Shown piece by piece: positions 1 to 7,102 of a DNA stretch of 64,000 nt (its first letter is position 1; every line of letters starts with the position of its first letter). The DNA is from DAIOEK01 sp963828285 (GTDB taxonomy: Bacteria > Chloroflexota > Anaerolineae > Anaerolineales > Anaerolineaceae). Where the stretch lies: contig CAWHEB010000002.1 of the NCBI GenBank assembly GCA_963828285.1, positions 1,488,001 to 1,552,000 of the forward strand, in the 5' to 3' direction. The notes under the pieces are model-generated. The model saw nothing but the letters and a program-made list of their open reading frames with translations. It was not told the DNA's origin and searched no databases. The position numbers were made by a program, and so were the translations under genes.

Positions 1-1
1 T

Positions 2-628
2 ATTGACGGTCGAACGACTCTTCGGGGAGTATTGGTCCGTTCAGATACCCCGGCCAGGCTCACTCCAGCAGGATGGACAGCACTTTATACTTATGGCATT
101 CGTACCATAATCTCGCTATCCACTTTTGGCATGGAAGAAGACGAACTCAACTTTGCCTCGCCATTTTCTGATCTCGAAACGATTCAGATAGCTATTGAAG
201 ATGTCACTGATATGGAATTCGTACAGATGTGGGCAACCACAGAATTGTGGTGTACACCACTCTATTACAAAGACGCACTTCGGCGCTGGCCGGAGCGATA
301 TGCAGCGGTTGTTTCTGCAATAGCACATGCCAAACCTGGCGGAGTCCTTTTCCATTGCATTCGTGGAAATGATCGCACAGGGATTATTGCCCTGTTAATA
401 CTAGCGCTTGTTGGCGTTACACTGGATGATATTACGGCAGATTATGAGCTAAGTCCCGACTCTGAGAGAGACCAACTGCTTTCAAGCAAGGGTTCTTCTG
501 TTAGAGAAGCTTTAGTTAGTGCACTTGAAGAACTTGATATCGACAGCTATCTTCGCATGGGTGGCACAAGTCAGGATGATTTGACCGCTGTAAGAGAGCG
601 CCTTTTGGGATCGGCAACCCGTGTCTAA
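2..628 (+). CDS. Tyrosine/dual-specificity phosphatase-like protein, 5' end outside window
   Basis: This is a protein phosphatase of the Y_phosphatase3 type. The signature HCIRGNDRTG is seen, with the nucleophilic Cys and the P-loop Arg; the common form is HCxxGKDRTG, so Lys is replaced by Asn here. The family's N-terminal block (RSDTPARLTPAG, GIRTIISL) is intact. Reading continues in frame up to base 2 with family-like residues (DGRTTLRG before the TTG at 32), so the true start lies upstream of the window and the TTG is probably internal. The substrate is unknown; members of this family act on phosphotyrosine or phosphoinositides. A copy of a 34-bp repeat lies 12 bp after the stop. Confidence 0.8.
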   Translation: MDGRTTLRGVLVRSDTPARLTPAGWTALYTYGIRTIISLSTFGMEEDELNFASPFSDLETIQIAIEDVTDMEFVQMWATTELWCTPLYYKDALRRWPERYAAVVSAIAHAKPGGVLFHCIRGNDRTGIIALLILALVGVTLDDITADYELSPDSERDQLLSSKGSSVREALVSALEELDIDSYLRMGGTSQDDLTAVRERLLGSATRV

Positions 629-640
629 ATTTATCAGATA

Positions 641-674
641 GCCCAACACCGAGTACCGGGAAAGGCACCCGGTT
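641..674 (+). repeat. 34-bp hairpin repeat, copy 1
   Basis: The element starts with GCCCAACACCG and then forms a hairpin ACCGGG/CCCGGT (655-660 with 668-673, 7-nt loop). A second copy lies at 2447-2480, and 28 of 34 positions are identical by eye. Both copies sit just downstream of or between accessory genes. The function is unknown. Confidence 0.6.
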
Positions 675-824
675 CTGTTCATAGGGCGGGTGGGATTCGT
701 CAAATTTTCAAGGAATTCGCACAACGTAGCTTCGGGTATATACTGTTTTTAAACAAACTCCACGCCCACCCCAGCGACAACTTCCGCGGAGGCAAACCGA
801 TGGGGAATTGGTTGAGGTACTAAC

Positions 825-1517
825 ATGGGAAATTCTGAAATCAATCCAAATTCGACTTTCACTCCACAGGCCAGGACTCTCGGGATCGCCGCTGCCTGGA
901 TAGGCTTTGCTGTATGCGAGATCTATGAGATTACCTCAGGAGTGGCTTACGCGACGCAGGGGTCGCCTATAGAGAGCGGACCTTTACTCGCGGTGATGGC
1001 TCTATTTGTAGTCCTCATGGGGCCGTTCCTGGTGCTTTCGATGGTCGCCGTCCACGCGTATGCGGCGCCGCAGCACAAGCCATACAGCCTGGCAGCCCTG
1101 GCTTTCATGATCTGTTGCGTCACCATCACCTCTTGCATCAACTTTCTGCTGCTGATGGTGAGCAGTCAGCCGGATCTGTTTTCCGAGTCCTGGCGCGCAT
1201 TGTTCCTGCCTTGTAAGTGGCCTGCTCCCGCGTTCATCCTGGACAACTTCGTCTGGGATTGGTTCTTTGGGATATCGATGCTGCTGGCGGCACCCATCTT
1301 TGGCGGAGACCTTCTCAAAAACTCGCTGCGTTATGTGATGATCCTGAGTGGTGTTCTTTGTTTGGCAGGATTGGTCTGGATCGCAGTCTCGCCGGCACAG
1401 GCTGTCATCATCGGGATACTTGGCTGGGGGGCAGCCGGTCCCATCGTCTTTCTGCTGCTCGCGAAAGTCTTTAGTCGTGTTCCGGCAGAGACCGGAGGGA
1501 CGTCTGTACCCAGATAA
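825..1517 (+). CDS. Hypothetical multi-pass membrane protein
   Basis: I do not recognise a family. The 230-residue protein has about six hydrophobic segments, roughly residues 18-37, 54-79, 87-112, 140-160, 168-186 and 190-212, so it is an integral membrane protein of the cytoplasmic membrane. The ATG at 825 is preceded by GAGG with 7-nt spacing, which supports this start. The gene stands alone between two copies of a hairpin repeat and looks clearly more GC-rich than the AT-rich gene that follows, suggesting a separate origin. No catalytic motif is visible. Confidence 0.65.
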   Translation: MGNSEINPNSTFTPQARTLGIAAAWIGFAVCEIYEITSGVAYATQGSPIESGPLLAVMALFVVLMGPFLVLSMVAVHAYAAPQHKPYSLAALAFMICCVTITSCINFLLLMVSSQPDLFSESWRALFLPCKWPAPAFILDNFVWDWFFGISMLLAAPIFGGDLLKNSLRYVMILSGVLCLAGLVWIAVSPAQAVIIGILGWGAAGPIVFLLLAKVFSRVPAETGGTSVPR

Positions 1518-1623
1518 GCACCTTGCTTCGCGTATGAAAAAAGTTGAAAGGTGCCAATGACGCGTTTCAATATTTACTGCACTATCAGTTGTCGTGGGCA
1601 CAATTATTAATGCCGGAGGAACA

Positions 1624-2362
1624 ATGGACACAGATCAGTTACAACAATTAATTACACAATTGCAAAACGGGAATGATCAACAGCGCAGAGCAGCCTCATA
1701 CAAATTGAGCAAATCCAAAGATCCATCAGTAGGTCCTGCACTCATGAATGCTTACAACGATAAAGATAGTTCTGTACGTCAGAATGTATTCGATGGATTG
1801 CGCTCAATTGGCTCTAAAGAAGCAATGGATTTTCTTGCTTCTCATGAAGAATTTATGAATAACGCACTTCCATCCATGGATAGTGTGATGATCGAGCGCG
1901 ACAATAAAGGCGTTGTCACTATCAAACCAAATCCGCTTTTGGAATATGTTGTGGGGGTGATAAGCGGCTTGTTTGGACTTGGCTTTCTGGCTAGAGGAGA
2001 AATCGTACCGGGGATCGTAGGGATTGCTGTTGGGGTTATTGGGTTTTCTATGGGCAGGAAACTCGAGAAGATCGTTTGAATTTAATCCAAATACTCGCAT
2101 ATTCAAAATTGGATCAGGCTTAAAAACAATCAACATCTCATTTGATGATATCGTGTCTTTTGGTGTAGCCACAGAAAAAGAGAGAGGAAATTTTACCGAA
2201 AAAAAGATTCTGGTTGAGTTTAAAGATGGTCAGACAATGGAAATTGGTGTAATTACGGATGCAAATGAAAAAAACAGAGAAGAAAAGGTTACCAAAATGA
2301 TGGAATTTCTAAACAAAACAACCGGGATTGATACGACAATAAAGCCAACCAAACCGGATTGA
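1624..2362 (+). pseudogene. HEAT-repeat protein with membrane/PH-like C-terminal domain, split by a frameshift
   Basis: Start ATG 1624 has GGAGGA at 1615-1620. Residues 1-75 resemble HEAT/PBS-type repeats (DQQRRAASYKLSK, DSSVRQNVFDGL). Two hydrophobic segments follow (residues about 101-120 and 128-142), ending at MGRKLEKIV with a stop at 2077-2079. The next frame continues without an ordinary start codon as FEFNPNTRIFKIGSG through DDIVSFGV to 2362. This is the pattern of a beta-rich PH-like domain that normally follows two TM segments in one polypeptide. A single extra base near 2065-2077 would explain the break. Alternatives are two overlapping genes with a TTG start at 2024, or a sequencing error. 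Function unknown. Confidence 0.55.
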
Positions 2363-2446
2363 GGAACTGAGATAGTTTTGTACATCGATCTATTCAATTA
2401 TTAACAGCCGTGTAAAGTTCGAATTCAAAACTGTATTGGAAAGTCT

Positions 2447-2480
2447 GCCCAACACCGCTTACCGGGAATGACAATCGGTT
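2447..2480 (+). repeat. 34-bp hairpin repeat, copy 2
   Basis: Same architecture as the copy at 641-674: GCCCAACACCG, three bases, then ACCGGG (2461-2466) and a distal CGGTT. The stem is kept only as a weaker ACCG/CGGT pairing (2461-2464 with 2476-2479). It lies 57 bp before the lipoprotein start. Confidence 0.55.
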
Positions 2481-2536
2481 GAACTACCATGCTCCGTGAA
2501 TTTAAACTGGAACGCTCAAATACAGGATCACCTGCC

Positions 2537-3027
2537 ATGAAATCAAAAATCTTATTGTTAATTGTTTTCATTCTCCCGGCATTCCTCACAGCCTGTGGGG
2601 GCATGTCTGCTCAAACTCAACAAACGAAGAATTGCCCTGATATGCAGAGTGTGGTCGAATCATTTTACGCCGCCAATGACGCCTCGGAATTTGAAACCAG
2701 TATGCAATACCTAACCGATGATATCGCGCTGGTCACCTGGGCGGAGGGGGCAAACGGACATCACCTCTCCGCAAATTTCGCGGTGGGGAAGAATCAGATC
2801 GTTGATTTTCTGGATAAACCCGGTTTGAAAAGAACCAGCAGCAGCCCGGATCTGCCGAACTTCACCATCGAAAACGTCCAATTTCCGAAGGGAAGATGAT
2901 GTTCAAGCTCCTGCCAGACCGGCTCCACCCCGATAATCGTCCCTACAACCATTATGCTGTCGAAGTCTTTTTCTCGGGATGCAAGATCGAACTACTGAAG
3001 GTGGTCGAGCGCGTCGTCTGGTTGTAA
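2537..3027 (+). pseudogene. NTF2/SnoaL-like lipoprotein gene, split by a frameshift
   Basis: The ATG at 2537 begins a lipoprotein signal peptide with lipobox LTAC|G (residues about 17-21), so the protein would be anchored outside the cytoplasmic membrane. The body resembles a SnoaL/NTF2-fold domain (VVESFYAANDASEFETSMQYLTDDI). The first frame stops at 2897-2899. A neighbouring frame continues from 2896 (MMFKLLPDRLHPDNRPYN, then VEVFFSGCKIELLKV and ERVVWL) to a TAA at 3025-3027, which reads like the missing last strands of the fold. The shift is consistent with one missing base near 2885-2896. Real decay and an assembly error are both possible. Ligand or enzymatic role cannot be inferred. Confidence 0.65.
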
Positions 3028-3127
3028 GATCTGCTATAGAAGGCAGGGAGTGGTTTGAGTACGATATGAGATGTCCATATGGATATCTATCTGGTCTCTG
3101 GTCAGTTTTCGGAGAAACATGGTTGAC

Positions 3128-3166
3128 AGGGAAGGAAGAACCAATGGTTCTTCCTTCCCTTTCTCT
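3128..3166 (+). terminator. Intrinsic terminator after the lipoprotein gene
   Basis: Near-perfect 16-bp inverted repeat (3128-3143 with 3145-3160, practical loop around CAATG) followed by a T-rich run TTCTCTT. It lies about 100 bp after the frameshifted lipoprotein gene. Confidence 0.75.
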
Positions 3167-3171
3167 TAAAG

Positions 3172-3232
3172 CCCCTCCCGGAGGCGGTTTTCGCCGGTGG
3201 GAGGGGATGGGGTGGGTTATTGAAATAACCCA
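3172..3232. repeat. Two adjacent hairpins in a gene-free stretch
   Basis: CCCCTCCC (3172-3179) pairs with GGGAGGGG (3199-3206) around an inner GGCG/CGCC stem. Directly after it, TGGGTTATT pairs with AATAACCCA (3213-3232). The surrounding stretch 3028-3562 has no open frame with family-like sequence; apart from these hairpins, the terminator and the promoter-like sites I see nothing coding in it. Confidence 0.5.
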
Positions 3233-3259
3233 TCCAGTAAGCGCACCCAGTAGAGGGGA

Positions 3260-3304
3260 CTGTCACAAGTGACAGTTGACATCCCCAATCCATCTTGTTA
3301 TGAT
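3260..3304 (+). promoter_or_regulatory. Consensus sigma70-type promoter with adjacent palindrome
   Basis: TTGACA (3276-3281), a 17-bp spacer and TATGAT (3299-3304) form a near-ideal promoter. A perfect palindrome CTGTCAC-AA-GTGACAG (3260-3275) abuts the -35 box and could be an operator. The predicted transcript would start near 3311 in a gene-free leader ending at the FMN riboswitch, or encode an unrecognised small RNA. The palindrome could instead be a REP-like repeat. Confidence 0.5.
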
Positions 3305-3562
3305 TATAACTAGAACATCCGTACTATATAACAATCTCCAACAAAGCCAATACCTTGTACCTTTCCAACCGCATAGCCTTCAATCAGCCCCATGAAATCG
3401 TTGAACGATTTGAAACAAATAACAAATGTTCGCTATTTTTCTGGCTAATATTTTTCTTCTCCTTGGAAACCACCCTATGGGCAATGCGGGGACTGAGGAG
3501 GGGGAGGTATTGTTATCGAAAATCAATTCCAGTTCGCTGTTTTCCACCGAACTGCAAAGTGT

Positions 3563-3568
3563 TATAAT
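3563..3568 (+). promoter_or_regulatory. -10 element of the riboflavin transporter promoter
   Basis: A perfect TATAAT with no good -35 (TTTTCC at 17 bp). Transcription would begin about 7 bases downstream, near 3575, exactly where the FMN aptamer begins, which supports its use. Confidence 0.55.
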
Positions 3569-3575
3569 AGTGTTA

Positions 3576-3764
3576 CCTTCGGGGCAGGGTGCGGGGTACT
3601 CCCCCAATTCCCGATCGGTGGTACAGCCCACGAGTCAGCAATGACATGATCCGGTTAGACTCCGGAGCCGACGGTTACAGTCCGGATAAAAGAAGGCAGC
3701 ACAGAATGCATCTGCTCTGTTGTGTGCTATCACCCCGAAGAGAAATGGTCTTCGGGGATTTTTT
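3576..3764 (+). promoter_or_regulatory. FMN riboswitch (RFN element) with expression platform
   Basis: The conserved RFN blocks are read directly. P1 is CCTTC/GAAGG (about 3577-3581 with 3692-3696). GGGGCAGGG (3581-3589), TTCCCGATCGG, AGCCCACGAG, CCGGAGCCGACGGTTACAG and TCCGGATAAAAGAAGG follow in order. The P2 loop is enlarged by a GGGG-TACT-CCCC hairpin (about 3592-3605). The expression platform is the terminator at 3733-3764. Known behaviour of this class is that FMN binding favours termination, so the downstream genes should be on when flavin is scarce. The element sits directly before a NitT/TauT-type ABC transporter, the arrangement predicted for RibXY riboflavin uptake. Confidence 0.93.
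3733..3764 (+). terminator. Riboswitch-controlled terminator
   Basis: The stem CCCCGAAGA/TCTTCGGGG (3733-3741 with 3749-3757) is followed by ATTTTTT. The 3' arm contains GGGGA, the only Shine-Dalgarno-like sequence for the GTG at 3765, so closing the hairpin could block both transcription and translation. Confidence 0.85.
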
Positions 3765-4541
3765 GTGAGTATTTTCGCCAACAAACGCTGGGTCATCCTG
3801 CTCCTCTCCGCCATCGCCGGGCTGGCATTGTGGGAAGCCGCCGTCCTGATCTGGAAATTCCCTGACTTCATCCTCCCATCCCCGGCTGTCGTGTTCATGC
3901 GCTTTATCCGCGCCCTGCAGGACGGCTCACTGCTCAAGCACGCCGCCATTACCCTGTTCGAGGTGCTGGCCGGACTCTCCATCGGCGCCGGCTGCGCCAT
4001 GATCCTGGGATATGTGCTGGCAAAATCTCCATCCACCGAACGCTTCATGGCACCGTTCCTGGTGGCCAGCCAGGCGGTTCCGCTGGTGGCGATCGCTCCC
4101 CTGCTGGTGATCTGGTTCGGCCCGGGTCTCTTCTCCAAGATCCTGATCTGCTCGCTGATCGTCTTCTTCCCGGTGCTGGTGAACACCATCGTCGGGCTGC
4201 GGGCAGTCCCCGAGAATCTGCGCGACCTCATGCTCAGCCTGGGAGCCAGACGGGGTCAGATCCTGCGCTTTCTGGAAGTCCCCTCCTCCCTGCCGGTCTT
4301 TCTGGGAGGGATGCGTATCGGCGCGACCCTGTCGGTGATCGGGGCGGTGGTCGGCGAGTTCGTCGGCGCAGACCGCGGTCTGGGATTTCTGATCAACATC
4401 GGGCGCGGGCAGTATGATACCGCGCTGGTCTTTGTCGCCATCTTTGCCCTGATATTCATGGCTTTATGCCTGTATGGGGTGGTCATTCTGGCGGAGAACC
4501 GCTTCCTGCGCTGGCAGGAAAAATCCACGACAAATTTATGA
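3765..4541 (+). CDS. ribX: Riboflavin ABC transporter permease RibX
   Basis: This is a 258-residue inner-membrane permease of the BPD_transp_1, NitT/TauT type with about six TM segments. The cytoplasmic coupling loop is visible (NLRDLMLSLGARRGQILRFL, residues about 157-176). It would form the channel for riboflavin with RibY and RibZ. GTG 3765 is chosen because longer in-frame starts lie inside the terminator hairpin; translation then begins MSIFANKRW. The U-tract of the terminator abuts the start codon. The FMN riboswitch upstream gives the substrate assignment; without it the family would suggest nitrate, sulfonate or thiamine precursors. RibXY was proposed earlier for Chloroflexus and relatives. 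Confidence 0.85.
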   Translation: MSIFANKRWVILLLSAIAGLALWEAAVLIWKFPDFILPSPAVVFMRFIRALQDGSLLKHAAITLFEVLAGLSIGAGCAMILGYVLAKSPSTERFMAPFLVASQAVPLVAIAPLLVIWFGPGLFSKILICSLIVFFPVLVNTIVGLRAVPENLRDLMLSLGARRGQILRFLEVPSSLPVFLGGMRIGATLSVIGAVVGEFVGADRGLGFLINIGRGQYDTALVFVAIFALIFMALCLYGVVILAENRFLRWQEKSTTNL

Positions 4542-4550
4542 GGAGTCTTC

Positions 4551-5538
4551 ATGCGTCTTAAGAACCTTTTATTCGGCATCATCATCATTGCGCTCTGCGC
4601 CTCCTGTGCACCGAAACCTGCTGCACCAGCACCTTCACCTGATGCACTGGTGGAGATCAGCCTGCCGGTCGGGTATATCCCGAACGTGCAATTCGCTCCG
4701 CTGTATGTGGCCATCGAGAAGGGCTATTTCCGTGATGCGGGTTTGGATGTGAAGATCGACTACAGCTTTGAGACCGACGCCATGGCGCTGGTGGGAGCCA
4801 ACAAACTGAAATTTGCCATCGTCTCCGGGGAGCAGGTCATCCTTGCCCGTGCCCAAAAGCTGCCGGTGGTGTATGTGCTGTCGTGGTACCAGCAATTCCC
4901 GGTGGCGGTGGTGGCTATGAAGGATCAGAATATCAGTCTCCCCTGCCGACCTGAAGGGAAAGCGGATAGGCACACCGGTGCTCTCCGGTGCCAGCTACAT
5001 CGGACTGGAAGCATTACTCTCTGCCGGGGGATTGAAGGATGCTGATGTCCAGTTGGACACCATCGGTTTCAACCAGGTCGAAACCTTGGCAGCCGGGAAA
5101 GTGGATGCGGCGGTGGTCTATGTGGCCAATGAGCCGGTCCAATTGCGGAACCAGGGATATGAGATCAGCGTGTTGAAAGTATCGGATTATCTGCAGTTGA
5201 TCGCCAACGGCATGATCACCAATGAAGAGACCATCCAGCAGAATCCCGAGCTGGTGCAGAAAATGGTGACTGCCACAATAAAGGGGATCGAGGACACCAT
5301 CAACAATCCCGACGAAGCCTATGAGATCAGCAAGAATTATGTCGAAAACCTTGCATCCGCAGATCAGAAGGTCCAAAAGGAAGTCCTCAGCCAGTCCGTC
5401 GCATTGTGGAGGACGGATAAACTAGGCGTATCCAATCCCGACGGCTGGGAGAACATGCAACAGGTATTGCTCCAGATGGGGTTATTGACAGAGGCTCAGG
5501 ATCTGAGCAAATCCTACACCAATCAGTTCATAAAATAG
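4551..5538 (+). pseudogene. ribY: Riboflavin-binding lipoprotein RibY, split by a frameshift
   Basis: This is a substrate-binding protein of the NMT1/THI5-like fold. The signal peptide ends in lipobox ASCA (near residue 19). GYIPNVQFAPLYVAIEKGYF is the family's typical opening. The first frame loses similarity after about 4938 (MKDQNIS) and ends at 5045. The correct continuation, SPADLKGKRIGTPVLSGASY, is in the +1 frame and runs to 5538. One extra base in the CTCCCC tract near 4941-4948 restores the whole protein (about 329 residues). A homopolymer error is the simplest explanation; otherwise the importer would lack its binding protein. It sits between ribX and ribZ with 9- and 6-bp gaps. Confidence 0.82.
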
Positions 5539-5544
5539 GAACTT

Positions 5545-6309
5545 ATGACGCAATTACTGACTGTCCAGGATCTATCGGTCACCTTTCCCAATGGGAACGG
5601 CGGACTACACGCGCTGAGCCATTTGAACTTCGGGCTGGAAGAGCAGGAGTTCTTATGTCTGCTCGGTCCGTCTGGCAGCGGAAAGAGCACGATCTTGCGG
5701 GTGATCGCCGGGTTGGTCGAACCCACCACCGGCGGGCTGGTCTACGGAACGGACGATGGGCAAAAACCCCGCATCGGGGTGGTGTTCCAGCAGGCGAACC
5801 TGATGCCCTGGCGGAGTGTGATCGAAAACATCATGCTGCCGTTGGAGCTTTCAGGAGTGGACCGGGATATTGCCGAAAACCAGGCGCAGGAGCTGATCCA
5901 TCTGGTTGGTCTGGAAGGATTTGAAGACACCTGGCCGCGGGATCTTTCTGGCGGGATGGCCCAAAGGGTGGCAATCGCCCGGGCGTTGATCCACGACCCG
6001 GACATTCTGCTGCTGGATGAACCCTTTGGCGCACTCGATGCGCTGACCCGGGAAAAGATGGGGGCAGAATTGATGCGCATCTGGCATGCCAGGCAAAAGA
6101 CTGTTCTGATGGTGACCCATTCGATCAGTGAAGCGGTGTACCTAGCAGACCGGGTATTGGTGCTGACATCCCGCCCGGGGAAGATCTGTCTGGATGAAAA
6201 GGTTGATCTGCCGCGTCCTCGCCGGGAAGAGATGCGCTATTCTGCGCAATTTGCAGAACTGAGTAAAATGATCAAACAAGCAGTATTTGAGACAGAAAAA
6301 CCCGTATAA
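5545..6309 (+). CDS. Riboflavin ABC transporter ATP-binding protein
   Basis: A 254-residue ABC ATPase of the SsuB/TauB/NrtD type. Walker A is GPSGSGKST (residues about 40-48), Q-loop VVFQQANLMPW, signature LSGGMAQR (about 133-140), Walker B ILLLDEPFGALDA (about 153-165) and switch MVTHS. It energises RibX. Starting 6 bp after the ribY stop, it completes a three-gene importer operon; the best-known RibXY loci are described mainly by permease and binding protein, so a dedicated ATPase here is useful context. Coding composition is GC-rich like ribX. Confidence 0.85.
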   Translation: MTQLLTVQDLSVTFPNGNGGLHALSHLNFGLEEQEFLCLLGPSGSGKSTILRVIAGLVEPTTGGLVYGTDDGQKPRIGVVFQQANLMPWRSVIENIMLPLELSGVDRDIAENQAQELIHLVGLEGFEDTWPRDLSGGMAQRVAIARALIHDPDILLLDEPFGALDALTREKMGAELMRIWHARQKTVLMVTHSISEAVYLADRVLVLTSRPGKICLDEKVDLPRPRREEMRYSAQFAELSKMIKQAVFETEKPV

Positions 6310-6318
6310 AATTACTAC

Positions 6319-6347
6319 TTGACAGCATTACGTTATACTGTTATTAT
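6319..6347 (+). promoter_or_regulatory. Promoter of the MerR-VWA operon
   Basis: TTGACA (6319-6324), a 17-bp spacer and TATTAT (6342-6347), 26 bp before the MerR start codon. MerR activators often use 19-bp spacers; this spacing is ordinary, so simple transcription or autorepression is more likely. Confidence 0.7.
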
Positions 6348-6373
6348 ATATTTATCAAGACCAACGAGGGTCC

Positions 6374-7048
6374 ATGCAACTTCTTACACAACAACTCCTC
6401 ATTCATGAATTGGCGGAGTTAGCCCAGGTCAGTATCCGGACGATCCGCTACTATATTGCAGAGGGGTTACTCCCGGCACCCGAGACCCGCGGCAAATACA
6501 CCTCTTACAGCCAGGATTATGTGGAACGAATCCGCTTGATCCAGAGGCTTAAGGATGCCTACCTGCCGCTGAGGGAGATCCGCGCCTTGCTGGATAACAT
6601 CCCCTTTGAGGATACCCGCCATTTGTTGGGTCGCACAAGACAGCTTAGCTCTGAAGATTTTGTCAAATATATACGTGAACATTCACAACTGAATAGTCCG
6701 CGCAGGAATATTAATGAGGATGTGGTTGCCTACACCTCGAAATTACTGCGCCAACCTGGTCCACAGTCACCAGTCCCTTCAAAAAGGATTGATCAAGGCA
6801 TCGATGATGAAGAAATTCTGGACAATTTCCGCACTCAAAAAGAAATGGGTCCGCCAAAGTTATTCCAATCTGATCGATCAACTGGGGTAAATCCAAACCA
6901 ACCGATGATCCTGGAAGAAAACCAGTATTACCGTTTCTCGATCATTCCGGGTCTGGACATTCATATTGACCAGGTTGTATATTCCAAATTCCGAAGACAG
7001 ATCGATCGTCTGATCGAATTTGCTAAAAGCCTGTTTTTCAACACGTAG
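6374..7048 (+). CDS. MerR-family transcriptional regulator
   Basis: The N-terminal winged HTH of MerR type is at residues about 8-80: HELAELAQVSIRTIRYYIAEG, then GLLPAP and a QRLKDAYLPLREIRALL arm. The remaining ~145 residues are not a recognised effector domain and contain no metal-binding Cys pair, so no ligand is suggested. GAGGGT lies 5 bases before ATG 6374. It has its own promoter after the riboflavin operon and is followed 54 bp later by a VWA-domain gene, a probable co-transcribed partner. Confidence 0.82.
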   Translation: MQLLTQQLLIHELAELAQVSIRTIRYYIAEGLLPAPETRGKYTSYSQDYVERIRLIQRLKDAYLPLREIRALLDNIPFEDTRHLLGRTRQLSSEDFVKYIREHSQLNSPRRNINEDVVAYTSKLLRQPGPQSPVPSKRIDQGIDDEEILDNFRTQKEMGPPKLFQSDRSTGVNPNQPMILEENQYYRFSIIPGLDIHIDQVVYSKFRRQIDRLIEFAKSLFFNT

Positions 7049-7102
7049 GAGAGTCTCATCCCGGCCCTCTCCCGCGATCCACCGCCGGGGCAGGAGGGCA
7101 AT

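Noticed and set aside
1002..1631. Minus-strand 209-codon frame opposite the orphan membrane protein
   Set aside because: Arg/Gln/His-rich composition without family resemblance; it mirrors the real gene on the plus strand.
641..2480. Integron attC sites at the two hairpin repeats
   Set aside because: The R''-like boxes fit, but only copy 2 has a GTTRRRY-like end, the span is about 38 nt, and no integrase is present in the window.
2979..3567. Open frames at 2979-3272 and 3355-3567 as genes
   Set aside because: They run across hairpins and the promoter, have no ribosome binding site and show no protein-like pattern.
3720..3764. TTG 3720 as the start of ribX
   Set aside because: It would translate the riboswitch terminator hairpin, and the added residues do not resemble the family.
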